Origin: Thiobacter sp. AK1 | Lineage (GTDB): Bacteria > Pseudomonadota > Gammaproteobacteria > Burkholderiales > Thiobacteraceae | Length of the DNA stretch: 64,000 bases | Direction: 5' to 3' | Assembly: GCF_039822265.1 (NCBI RefSeq) | Contig: NZ_JBAJEX010000001.1 | Span: 434,001-498,000 of the forward strand | Shown here: in pieces, positions 54,812 through 62,956 of the stretch | How positions within the stretch are numbered: position 1 is the first letter of the stretch | Layout: every line of letters begins with the position of its first letter | Program-made: the position numbers and the translations under genes | Notes under the pieces: generated by a model | The model's input: only the letters and a program-made list of their open reading frames with translations | What the model was told of the DNA's origin: nothing | Database searches by the model: none

Positions 54812-56803
54812 ATGGCACCCACAGACCCCGCATTGCCCCTAGAGCTGGCCTGGGGCTGTACCCTTGCCTGGGTCGCGCTGGGCGTGCTGCAACTGTTCAC
54901 CGGCGCGCGCTCCCTCTACTACGCGGCCTCGGCGCTGGTGGGGCTCGCGCTGGCGGGTATCGCCCTCGCTGCCCTCGGCAAGCCTGCCCAGGCCATGATC
55001 GTACCGCTGGGGCTGCCCGATCTACCCTTGCACCTCCGGCTCGATGCCCTGTCCGTCGTCTTCCTCACGGTGCAGGGCCTTGCGGCCTGCGGCATAAGCC
55101 TGCACGCCGCCGGTTACTTCCGTAGCCTCGACCCTGCGACCGCACGCACCGTAGGTCTCTGGTACAACCTGTTTCTGGCAGGCATGGCGCTGGTGGTGCT
55201 GACAGATGATGCCTACGCCTTCATGGTGGCCTGGGAGCTGATGGCGCTGGCATCCTACTTCCTGGTCACCACCGACCACGCGGTAGAGGAGATCCGGCAC
55301 GCCGGCTTTCTTTATCTGCTCATGGCACACGTGGGTGCCGTGGCTTTGCTGTTGGCCTTCGGCGTGATCCAGGGAGGTCAGGGCGCCTACACCTTCGATG
55401 TGATGCGCGCAGCCACACCGTCTCCGTTCTGGGCGGCGGTCGCGTTCCTGCTGGCCGTGTTCGGCTTCGGCGCCAAGGCTGGGTTGGTGCCGCTGCACGT
55501 GTGGCTGCCGGAGGCGCATCCCGCCGCGCCTTCACCGGTGTCCGCACTGATGTCGGGGGTAATGCTGAAGACCGCCATCTATGGGCTGTTGCGCGTCACC
55601 CTAGATCTACTGCCCAGCCAACCCGCTTGGTGGGGCACCCTACTCATCCTGCTGGGACTCGTCTCCACCCTCTACGGCGTGATCTTCGCCGCCGTGCAAT
55701 CCGACATCAAACGGCTCCTCGCCTGGTCCTCCATCGAAAACATCGGCATCATCGTCACCGGGATTGGGCTGGCTCTGGTGTTCCGCGCGGAAAGCAAGGC
55801 AGGCATTGCTGCGCTGGCGCTGACCGCCGCGCTTTATCACGTGCTCAACCACGCCCTAATGAAGGGTCTTTTGTTCCTGGGTACCGGCTCCGTGCTGCAC
55901 GCCACGGGCACGCGTCTGATGGGCGGCCTGGGTGGCCTGATCCGCGCCATGCCGTGGACGGCGACCTTGATGCTGATTGGCGTGTTCGCCATCGCCGGCC
56001 TGCCACCTTTGAATGGTTTCGTCTCGGAGTGGCTGCTGCTGCAAGCCTTTCTCTTCACGCCCGGACTGGCGCAGCCCTATCTGAATATGATCATCCCAGT
56101 GGCCGCGGCTGCGGTGGCACTGGCAGCGGCACTCGCGGCCTATGTCATGGTCAAGCTCTACGGGGTGACGTTCCTCGGCCAGCCACGCAGCGCGGAACTC
56201 GCCCACGCCCACGAGGCAGGCTGGCCGGAGCGGCTGGGCATGCTCTGGCTCGCGGCAGGTTGTGTCGTCCTGGGCCTGGTCCCGATGGCTGCCCTTATGC
56301 TCGTTGCGCCAGCCAGCCAGCTTTTGCTCGGCGCCGCGCTGCCCGTGCAAAGCGGCCTTCTGCTCGCACCCCTGGGCGCCGAGCGCGCGAGCTTCGCACC
56401 CGGCGTCCTGCTGGCCGTGCTCCTATTCATGCTGCTTGCCACGCTGCTCTGGGTGCGCCTCGCCTATCACAGTCGCGTGCGTCATGCCGCGGCCTGGGAT
56501 TGCGGTTATCCGGAACAGGACGGGCGCATGCAGGATACCGCGGAAGGCTTTGGGCAACCTATCCGTCACGTGTTCGACGCCTTCATGAAAGTCGAACGCG
56601 AAATGCCCGATGCTTTTGACCCTAAGCCGCGCTACCGTGGCGCGACACGGGATCGGCTGTGGATCCTCCTGTATACGCCGCTGGCGCGTCTCGTGGCTTG
56701 GCTGGCGGAACAGGCGGCGCGCGCGCAGCACGGACGCATCCAGTGGTACCTGTTCTACAGCTTCGCGACCCTGACCTTCCTGTTGTTCTTCGTAAGCCGC
56801 TAG
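54812..56803 (+). CDS. hyfB: HyfB/NuoL-like ion-translocating membrane subunit
   Basis: A 663-residue antiporter-type subunit with about 14-16 helices: DALSVVFLTVQGLAACG, WELMALASYFLVTTDH, GFGAKAGLVPLHVWLPEAHPAAPSPVSALMSG (the NuoL/M/N proton-channel core with its Lys), LAWSSIENIGIIVTG and ALMKGLLFLGTGSVLHATG. The C-terminus continues with a HyfB-like region (DCGYPEQDGRMQDTAEGFGQPIRHVF) that matches hydrogenase-4/Ehr proteins and not complex I NuoL. Followed four bases later by hyfC. Confidence 0.9.
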   Translation: MAPTDPALPLELAWGCTLAWVALGVLQLFTGARSLYYAASALVGLALAGIALAALGKPAQAMIVPLGLPDLPLHLRLDALSVVFLTVQGLAACGISLHAAGYFRSLDPATARTVGLWYNLFLAGMALVVLTDDAYAFMVAWELMALASYFLVTTDHAVEEIRHAGFLYLLMAHVGAVALLLAFGVIQGGQGAYTFDVMRAATPSPFWAAVAFLLAVFGFGAKAGLVPLHVWLPEAHPAAPSPVSALMSGVMLKTAIYGLLRVTLDLLPSQPAWWGTLLILLGLVSTLYGVIFAAVQSDIKRLLAWSSIENIGIIVTGIGLALVFRAESKAGIAALALTAALYHVLNHALMKGLLFLGTGSVLHATGTRLMGGLGGLIRAMPWTATLMLIGVFAIAGLPPLNGFVSEWLLLQAFLFTPGLAQPYLNMIIPVAAAAVALAAALAAYVMVKLYGVTFLGQPRSAELAHAHEAGWPERLGMLWLAAGCVVLGLVPMAALMLVAPASQLLLGAALPVQSGLLLAPLGAERASFAPGVLLAVLLFMLLATLLWVRLAYHSRVRHAAAWDCGYPEQDGRMQDTAEGFGQPIRHVFDAFMKVEREMPDAFDPKPRYRGATRDRLWILLYTPLARLVAWLAEQAARAQHGRIQWYLFYSFATLTFLLFFVSR

Positions 56804-56807
56804 CACC

Positions 56808-57752
56808 ATGGAAAGCGGAATCGCCTTGCAACTAGCCCAAACCCTACTCGCGGTACTGGCCGCGCCCTTGCTCATGGGTTGGGTCAATGCATGCCGTGCC
56901 TGGCTGTCCAACCGCAGCGCGCCTTCGCTGCTCATGCCTTATCGCCAGCTGCGTCGGTTGTTCCACAAGGACGTAGTGCTCGCCAACCAGGCCTCGCCGC
57001 TGTTCCGTCTGGCGCCCTATGCCATCTTCGCCTGCATGGTGTTGGCAGCGGGCATCGTGCCCACCCTAATGAACGATCTGCCCTTCTCCCCGGCCGCGGA
57101 TGCCATCGCCCTAGTAGGACTGTTCGCCATGGCACGCATGTTCCAAACGCTCGCGGCAATGGACGTGGGCACCGCGTTCGGCACCCTGGGTGCGCGCCGG
57201 GAAATGTTCGTGGCGTTTTTGGCGGAACCCGCCCTGCTCATGGTGTTCTTCACTGCCAGCCTGATCGCCCGATCCACGGCTCTGCCCACCATCGTGGACG
57301 TATTCGCCCACCAGCGGTTCGCCATCTATCCCAGCCTGGCCTTCGCCGCGGTGGCTTTCTGGATGGTCTCCACAGCGGAGAATGCGCGCATTCCGGTGGA
57401 CAATCCCACCACCCATCTGGAACTCACCATGATCCACGAGGCCATGATCCTGGAGTATTCCGGCCGGCATCTCGCCCTCATCGAATGGGCGGTGGCGCTC
57501 AAACTGTTCACCTATTCGGCACTAGGCATCGCCTTGTTTCTGCCTTGGGGAATTGCGCCCGTGGGCGATTGGACGGGCCTGCCACTGGCCTTGGCCGCCC
57601 TGACACTGAAACTGGCCATGGGTGGTTTTACGCTGGCAGTTTTGGAAACGCTCAACGCCAAGATGCGGCTGTTCCGGGTGCCGGAGTTTTTGGGCACGGC
57701 TTTTCTGCTCGCGGTGTTGGGCATGCTGGTGCATTTCCTGCTGGAGGTGTGA
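56808..57752 (+). CDS. hyfC: HyfC/HycD/NuoH-like membrane subunit
   Basis: A 314-residue protein with eight helices, linking the hydrophilic arm to the ion-pumping arm. Family blocks: PYRQLRRLFHKDVV, MARMFQTLAAMDVGTAFGTLGARREMFVAFLAEPAL, and the NuoH-type acidic loop ENARIPVDNPTTHLELTMIHEAMILEYSG. Its last base overlaps hyfE (TGATG). Confidence 0.9.
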   Translation: MESGIALQLAQTLLAVLAAPLLMGWVNACRAWLSNRSAPSLLMPYRQLRRLFHKDVVLANQASPLFRLAPYAIFACMVLAAGIVPTLMNDLPFSPAADAIALVGLFAMARMFQTLAAMDVGTAFGTLGARREMFVAFLAEPALLMVFFTASLIARSTALPTIVDVFAHQRFAIYPSLAFAAVAFWMVSTAENARIPVDNPTTHLELTMIHEAMILEYSGRHLALIEWAVALKLFTYSALGIALFLPWGIAPVGDWTGLPLALAALTLKLAMGGFTLAVLETLNAKMRLFRVPEFLGTAFLLAVLGMLVHFLLEV

Positions 57753-58414
57753 TGACGCTGCCGCTGCCTTTGCAACTCACCAATCTGCTCGCCGCCATCT
57801 TGCTCCTGATCGCCTTTGCCCTGCTGTCCCAGCGGCGCATCATCGGCCTCATCACGCTGTTCGCATGGCAGGGTCTAGCCCTCGCTTTATCCACCACCCT
57901 GGTCGCCTTGCATACGAAGCAGCCCCACCTGCTCGCCTCGGCGGGCCTCACCCTGGTGCTCAAGGTGGGTCTTCTGCCTTGGATCTTTTTCCGTCTGGTG
58001 CGCCGGCTCGACATCGAACGCGACGTTGAGCCCATCATCAACATTCCCACCACCATGCTGATCGGCATCGTGCTGGTGATATTTGCCTTCAATCTGGCAC
58101 AACCCATTTCCGCCCTGGCCGGAACCGTCACGCGCTCCAATTTGGGTATCGCCATGGCCGTCGTGCTGCTGTCTTTCCTGATGATGATCAGCCGGCGCCA
58201 GGCCATTGCCCAGGTGATCGGTTTCCTGGCCATGGAGAACGGCCTGTTCTTCGCCGCCACCAGCGCCACCTATGGCATGCCTCTAGTGGTGGAGCTGGGC
58301 ATCGCCCTTGATGTGCTGGTGGGCGTATTCGTGCTGGTGATTTTCTTCTTCCAGATCCGGGAGACCTTCGAATCCCTGGACCTGCGTCATCTGGAAAGAT
58401 TGAAGGAACACTGA
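57752..58414 (+). CDS. hyfE: HyfE-like membrane subunit (NuoK-like)
   Basis: A 220-residue protein with six or seven helices: QRRIIGLITLFAWQGLALALS, TLVLKVGLLPWIFFRLVRRL, and a NuoK-like part with AQVIGFLAMENGLFFAATSATYGMPLVVELGIALDVLVGVFVLVIFFFQI. The ATG at 57752 overlaps the hyfC stop. HyfE is a hallmark of hydrogenase-4/Ehr operons and is not found in complex I, which separates this cluster from a nuo operon. It ends one base before hyfF. Confidence 0.88.
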   Translation: MTLPLPLQLTNLLAAILLLIAFALLSQRRIIGLITLFAWQGLALALSTTLVALHTKQPHLLASAGLTLVLKVGLLPWIFFRLVRRLDIERDVEPIINIPTTMLIGIVLVIFAFNLAQPISALAGTVTRSNLGIAMAVVLLSFLMMISRRQAIAQVIGFLAMENGLFFAATSATYGMPLVVELGIALDVLVGVFVLVIFFFQIRETFESLDLRHLERLKEH

Positions 58415-58415
58415 C

Positions 58416-59867
58416 ATGAACCTGGCCTGGGTGCTTGTCTTGCCGCTGTTGGGGGGCCTCGTGCTTACCCTGGTGGGACACCGCCGCATCGCGCCGACAG
58501 TGAATGTCGCCTTCGCTCTCGCTACCTTCCTTGCTACCCTGGCACTGGCGCATGACGTGGCCCGCCATGGCCCGTTCACCCTCGCCCACGACTGGTTCTT
58601 CATCGACCCCTTCAATGTGTTTCTGGTCGCCCTCACCGCTTTTGTCGGCTTCACCACGGCAGTGTTCTCGCGGCCTTACATGCGCATCGAGGAAGACCAT
58701 GGCCGTGTGGCCTCCGCACGGCTACGGATGTACCACGGGAGCTACCAAATCTTCCTGGCCATGATGCTGCTCGCACTTACGACCAATAACATGGGCATCC
58801 TCTGGGTGGCAATGGAAGGCGCTACGCTCGCAACGGTGCTGCTGGTGTCCCTCTACCGTACGCCGGCATCCCTGGAAGCCGCCTGGAAATACTTCATTCT
58901 CTGTGGTGTGGGGATCGCCCAGGCATTGTTCGGCACCATCCTGCTCTATTTCGCCGCGGAGCGCGTGCTAGGCGAAGGCGGCACCGCCCTGTTGTGGACC
59001 CACCTGGACGCCGTCAAGGCCCAGCTCGAACCCGTTGTGTTGCAGCTCGCCTTCATTTTTCTTCTGGTGGGATACGGCACCAAGGTCGGACTGGTGCCAC
59101 TGCATAGCTGGCTGCCGGACGCGCATGCCGAGGGCCCGACACCGGTATCGGCGGTGTTGTCTGGCCTGCTACTCAACGTGGCCCTGTACGCAGTGGTGCG
59201 TGGCAAGGTGCTGGTGGACGGTGCACTCCACTCCGATCTCGCCGGCAATCTGATGATGGGCTTTGGTGTTGCCAGCGTAGTGTTTGCCGCCCTACTGCTC
59301 CGACGCCAGCTGGACGTAAAGCGCATGTTCGCTTATTCCTCCATCGAGCACATGGGGCTGATCACCTTCGCCTTCGGCATGGGTGGCATCACCGCCAGCT
59401 TCGCCGGGTTGCTGCACATGACCATGCACTCCCTCACCAAATCGGCGATCTTCTTCGCCGTAGGTCACGCCACCCAGAAGGCCGGCACCCAGGTGATGGA
59501 TGATATCCGCGGGCTGATCCGCTCCAACCCCACCATTGGTTGGGGGCTGCTACTCGGCACCGTGGCCATCCTCGGCGTGCCACCCTTCGGGGTGTTCGCC
59601 AGCGAGTTTCTCATCATCACCACGGCCATGCATGACCACCCGTGGGCCACGCCGTTCCTGATCACGGGCCTGGGGATCGCCTTTGCCGCGATTTTCGGGC
59701 GCGTACAGCCGATGGTGTTCGGAAAGGCGGAGCTACCCTACCTGCCTCATCAGCCGGCATTGCTGCCCGTGTTCCTGCACCTCGCGCTGGTCTTCGTTTT
59801 GGGCCTGTACATTCCGGATTTCCTGGCGAACTGGTACCGCCAGGCGGCGCGTCTGCTCGGAGCGTGA
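58416..59867 (+). CDS. hyfF: HyfF/NuoN-like ion-translocating membrane subunit
   Basis: A 483-residue second antiporter-type subunit, about 14 helices: FFIDPFNVFLVALTAFVGFTTAVFS, WVAMEGATLATVLLVSLYRT, YGTKVGLVPLHSWLPDAHAEGPTPVSAVLSGLLLN (channel core) and FAYSSIEHMGLITFAFGMGG. Two such antiporter subunits (HyfB, HyfF) imply two proton or sodium pathways in the complex. Confidence 0.92.
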   Translation: MNLAWVLVLPLLGGLVLTLVGHRRIAPTVNVAFALATFLATLALAHDVARHGPFTLAHDWFFIDPFNVFLVALTAFVGFTTAVFSRPYMRIEEDHGRVASARLRMYHGSYQIFLAMMLLALTTNNMGILWVAMEGATLATVLLVSLYRTPASLEAAWKYFILCGVGIAQALFGTILLYFAAERVLGEGGTALLWTHLDAVKAQLEPVVLQLAFIFLLVGYGTKVGLVPLHSWLPDAHAEGPTPVSAVLSGLLLNVALYAVVRGKVLVDGALHSDLAGNLMMGFGVASVVFAALLLRRQLDVKRMFAYSSIEHMGLITFAFGMGGITASFAGLLHMTMHSLTKSAIFFAVGHATQKAGTQVMDDIRGLIRSNPTIGWGLLLGTVAILGVPPFGVFASEFLIITTAMHDHPWATPFLITGLGIAFAAIFGRVQPMVFGKAELPYLPHQPALLPVFLHLALVFVLGLYIPDFLANWYRQAARLLGA

Positions 59868-59870
59868 TCC

Positions 59871-61409
59871 ATGCCGCACCAGATCGACCTCACCCCGCTT
59901 GCGCCCCACGGCGGTGGCCCCATCTGGCAGTTCGCGCTCGGACGCACCCGCCTCACCGCCTTCGCTCGCGGTATCCAGGAGGAAGGCGGTCAGCTGCTGG
60001 CCCTCTGGGGCGCCGACGATCGGCACCTCGGCGGCACATTCACCCTGCACACCGCCTATCTCTCGGTGCTGGGTCTAATCTGGGCGAAGACACCGCTGGA
60101 AGCGCACGCGCCGAGTTATCCGGACATCGCCCATATCTTTCCCCAGGCCGGACGCATGCAGCGCGCCACCCGCGATCTACTAGGCCTGATCGCGGAGAAT
60201 GCCGACGACACGCGCAAATGGCTGCGCCATGCCGTCTGGAGCGATGGACAGTTCCCCTTGCGCCGCGATTTCGAGCTTGCCCAACCCGAAGCGGCAGACG
60301 CCTATCCCTTCGTGCGTGTCGAGGGTCAGGGGGTGCACGAAATCCCGGTGGGGCCCATTCACGCCGGCGTGATCGAGCCGGGTCATTTCCGCTTCTCCGT
60401 GATCGGTGACCGGGTGCTGCGCATGGAGACGCGCCTGGGTTATACGCACAAGGGCATTGAGAAACGCTTCGAAGGACTGGATGTTTCAAGCGGGGCACGT
60501 TTGGCAGGTCGTGTCTGTGGCGACAGCCACAGTGCCTTCACCTGGGCCTTCTGCATGGCAGTGGAAACCGCGCTGGAAACCACGCCACCTCCCCGCGCCC
60601 AGTGGCTGCGTGCCTTGTTCCTGGAGATCGAGCGCCTGATCAACCATCTGGGCGATTTAGGCTATCTCGGCAACGACGTGGCGCTCGGCTTCGGCTTCAA
60701 CCAGTTCTGGCGCATCAAGGAAACTTGGCTACGGGCTTGCCGGGAATGGTTTGGCCATCGTTACCTGTTCGATTGCATCGTGCCAGGCGGTGTGGCCCGC
60801 GATCTCACGGCGAGCGCGGCGGCGGAAGTCGTACGTCTGGTGCGCGAAACGCGCGAGCAAGTGCGTCCCTTGATCGAACTCTACGAAGAACATGCGGGCG
60901 TACAGGACCGCTTCACCGGCACCGGCATCGTCACGCCGGCGCTCGCTGCCCGGCTCGGACTGACTGGGCTCGCAGGACGCGCAAGCAGTCAGGCCTGGGA
61001 TGCCCGCGTGCAGTTTCCCTGGCCGCCCTACCAAGAGCTGGACGTGCAAATGGCACTGGAACGCAGCGGCGATGTCGCCGCCCGGGCCCGGGTACGTGCC
61101 GCCGAGACGCTGGAGTCCCTGCGTCTACTTAAGACCATTGCAGAGAGCTTGCCGCCCGGCCCGCTGGTACGGGCGCTGCCCACGTCCGCCCGAGTATGCG
61201 AAGCGCTCGGCTGGGTGGAAGGCTGGCGCGGACCAGTGATCGTGCATGTCCGGCTGCAGGCGGACGGTCGCCTGGACCGGGTGCACCCCCACGATCCCTC
61301 CTGGCAAAACTGGCCGTTGCTGGAACTGGCGGTGCTGGGCAATATCGTGCCCGACTTCCCACTCATCAACAAATCCTTCAACCTATCCTACAGCGGAGCG
61401 GACTTGTAG
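59871..61409 (+). CDS. hyfG: HyfG/HycE/NuoCD-like large subunit lacking the NiFe cysteine set
   Basis: A 512-residue fusion: an N-terminal NuoC-like domain (about 1-140; YLSVLGLIWAKTPLEAHAPSYPDIAHIFPQAGRMQRATRDLLG) and a NuoD/hydrogenase large-subunit domain (about 150-512; MPVGPIHAG-type block, HFRFSVIGDRVLRMETRLGYTHKGIEKRFEGL). In true group 4 hydrogenases four cysteines hold NiFe. Here the first motif reads RVCGDSHSAF, with C216 kept but the second Cys lost, apparently by a short deletion. The C-terminus is NKSFNLSYSGADL, with neither Cys of DPCxxC. It therefore cannot hold a normal NiFe site and groups with Ehr complexes. Confidence 0.88.
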   Translation: MPHQIDLTPLAPHGGGPIWQFALGRTRLTAFARGIQEEGGQLLALWGADDRHLGGTFTLHTAYLSVLGLIWAKTPLEAHAPSYPDIAHIFPQAGRMQRATRDLLGLIAENADDTRKWLRHAVWSDGQFPLRRDFELAQPEAADAYPFVRVEGQGVHEIPVGPIHAGVIEPGHFRFSVIGDRVLRMETRLGYTHKGIEKRFEGLDVSSGARLAGRVCGDSHSAFTWAFCMAVETALETTPPPRAQWLRALFLEIERLINHLGDLGYLGNDVALGFGFNQFWRIKETWLRACREWFGHRYLFDCIVPGGVARDLTASAAAEVVRLVRETREQVRPLIELYEEHAGVQDRFTGTGIVTPALAARLGLTGLAGRASSQAWDARVQFPWPPYQELDVQMALERSGDVAARARVRAAETLESLRLLKTIAESLPPGPLVRALPTSARVCEALGWVEGWRGPVIVHVRLQADGRLDRVHPHDPSWQNWPLLELAVLGNIVPDFPLINKSFNLSYSGADL

Positions 61410-61955
61410 ATGCCTGCCCGGATCATTTTGCGCCAACTCTTCAAGACCGGCATTATTTCTGAGCCGCCTCCGGCCCCCGATCCCACACTCGCCGTAAACG
61501 CACACGCCCTCAACGAGGAAATCCTCAGGATCTTTGGGCGCGCCGTCGGAGTGCGCCACGTGGATGCCGGTTCCTGCAATGCTTGTGAGCTGGAAATCCA
61601 CGCCATGAATGGGCCCCACTACAACATCGAGGGTGCGGGCGTGAAATTCGTTGCCAGTCCGCGTCATGCGGATGTGCTACTGGTAACCGGGCCGGTGTCC
61701 GCCCATCTGGCAACGGCGTTGCGTCGCACCTTCGAGGCCACGCCGGATCCGAAATGGGTGGTGGCCGTGGGCGATTGCGCCGCCACCGGTGGACCATTCG
61801 GCGAATCCTATGCCTGTCGCGGGCGCGTCGCCAACGTGATTCCGGTGGACGTGGTGGTACCAGGCTGTCCGCCCGAGCCGAAGCGCATCCTGGCGGGCAT
61901 CCTTACCGCCGTACGCACAGCCCCGGCGCACCGACAAGCCCCAGCTAGCCCCTAA
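61410..61955 (+). CDS. hyfI: HyfI/NuoB-like iron-sulfur subunit
   Basis: A 181-residue small subunit: RHVDAGSCNACELEIHAMNGPHYN carries the C-x2-C of group 4 small subunits, then VVAVGDCAATGGPFG and VVVPGCPPEPKRILAGIL provide the other two ligands, so the proximal 4Fe-4S cluster is complete. It is the only iron-sulfur subunit in this operon; no HyfA, HyfH or NuoI-like ferredoxin is present. Starts directly after the hyfG stop (ATG at 61410). Confidence 0.92.
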   Translation: MPARIILRQLFKTGIISEPPPAPDPTLAVNAHALNEEILRIFGRAVGVRHVDAGSCNACELEIHAMNGPHYNIEGAGVKFVASPRHADVLLVTGPVSAHLATALRRTFEATPDPKWVVAVGDCAATGGPFGESYACRGRVANVIPVDVVVPGCPPEPKRILAGILTAVRTAPAHRQAPASP

Positions 61956-62009
61956 AGTCGCCGTTTTGGTGGCCGTAAATCCAAACAGGCCAGCCAGGAA
62001 ACGAGCGCC

Positions 62010-62327
62010 ATGGACCATCCCGACGACTATCTCATCATCTCCAGCCTGCAAGAAGACGGCAAGAGGCTGCGCCCGGGCGACTGGGTGGAACGCATTTCCT
62101 CCGCCTTGGCGAACTTCGACGAACATCGCCGGCTGCACTATTCGACCAGCGTCCACCCCTGCATCATCGAGGGGGAAAAGTGTCTCGTCGTGGCGCGCGG
62201 CCTGGAAACGGCTGATCCCGCTGCTTATGCCTTCGTGATGGAATTCGCCCGCGCCAACCGGCTGCGCATCCTCGCCGATCGGCGCAGCGGTGCCCGCGCC
62301 CTCCCCCTGCCAGCCGGCAACCCTTGA
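62010..62327 (+). CDS. DUF3579 family protein
   Basis: A 105-residue soluble protein: DYLIISSLQEDGKRLRPGDWVERISSAL, YSTSVHPCIIEGEKCLVVARGLETADPAAYAFVMEFARANRLRI. This is the DUF3579 pattern of betaproteobacteria. Function unknown. It has no obvious tie to its neighbours. Confidence 0.85.
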   Translation: MDHPDDYLIISSLQEDGKRLRPGDWVERISSALANFDEHRRLHYSTSVHPCIIEGEKCLVVARGLETADPAAYAFVMEFARANRLRILADRRSGARALPLPAGNP

Positions 62328-62404
62328 CAGCGCCACCAGGGACGGTTCCACCAGGGCGGGGCCCTGTGGGAGAATCGGGAGCATTTCATCCACAGGACAA
62401 GCCC

Positions 62405-62953
62405 ATGGGCCATCGCCTGAGCCGCATCATTACTCGCACCGGAGACGACGGGACCACCGGCCTCGGTGACGGCAGCCGTCTGCCCAAGCACGCGCCGCGC
62501 ATCGCCACCCTTGGGGACATCGACGAACTCAACAGCGTGCTCGGCCTGCTTCTGGCGGAGCCGCTCTTGCCGGAGCCGTTTCGGGCGCTTGTGGTGCGCA
62601 TCCAGCACGAGCTGTTCGAGCTCGGGGGGGAGCTGTCCGTTCCGGGTATCACACGGGTAAGCGATGCCATGGTGATGGCCCTTGAGCAGGATGTGGAGGC
62701 GCTCAATGCGCCCCTGCCTCCCCTACGCGAGTTCATCCTGCCCGGCGGCAGCCACGCGGCCGCAGTCTGTCATCTGGCACGCGCAGTGTGCCGGCGCGCG
62801 GAACGCGGTCTGGTGGCGCTTGCGAGTGAGGACACCGTCTCACCCGCTGCCCTGCGTTATCTCAACCGGTTGTCCGACCTGTTGTTCGTGCTCGCGCGGG
62901 CCATCAACCGCAGCCTGGACATGCCGGACGTGCTATGGCAGCCCCGCGGCTGA
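62405..62953 (+). CDS. PduO-type cob(I)alamin adenosyltransferase
   Basis: A 182-residue ATP:cob(I)alamin adenosyltransferase forming adenosylcobalamin. The ATP-binding start RIITRTGDDGTTGLGDGSRLPKHAPRI, the LGDIDELNSVLG block, FILPGGSHAAAVCHLARAVCRRAER and the ending YLNRLSDLLFVLARAINR are diagnostic. The ATG at 62405 is taken; a longer frame from 62324 overlaps the previous gene. Confidence 0.95.
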   Translation: MGHRLSRIITRTGDDGTTGLGDGSRLPKHAPRIATLGDIDELNSVLGLLLAEPLLPEPFRALVVRIQHELFELGGELSVPGITRVSDAMVMALEQDVEALNAPLPPLREFILPGGSHAAAVCHLARAVCRRAERGLVALASEDTVSPAALRYLNRLSDLLFVLARAINRSLDMPDVLWQPRG

Positions 62954-62956
62954 GTG

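Noticed and set aside
59871-61955. Reading HyfG/HyfI as a functional NiFe hydrogenase
   Set aside because: Three of four NiFe-ligating cysteines are missing from HyfG, so H2 chemistry is not supported.
54812-61955. Reading the cluster as a complex I (nuo) operon
   Set aside because: No NuoE/F/G/I/J equivalents, a hyfE gene is present, and HyfB has the hydrogenase-4-type C-terminus.
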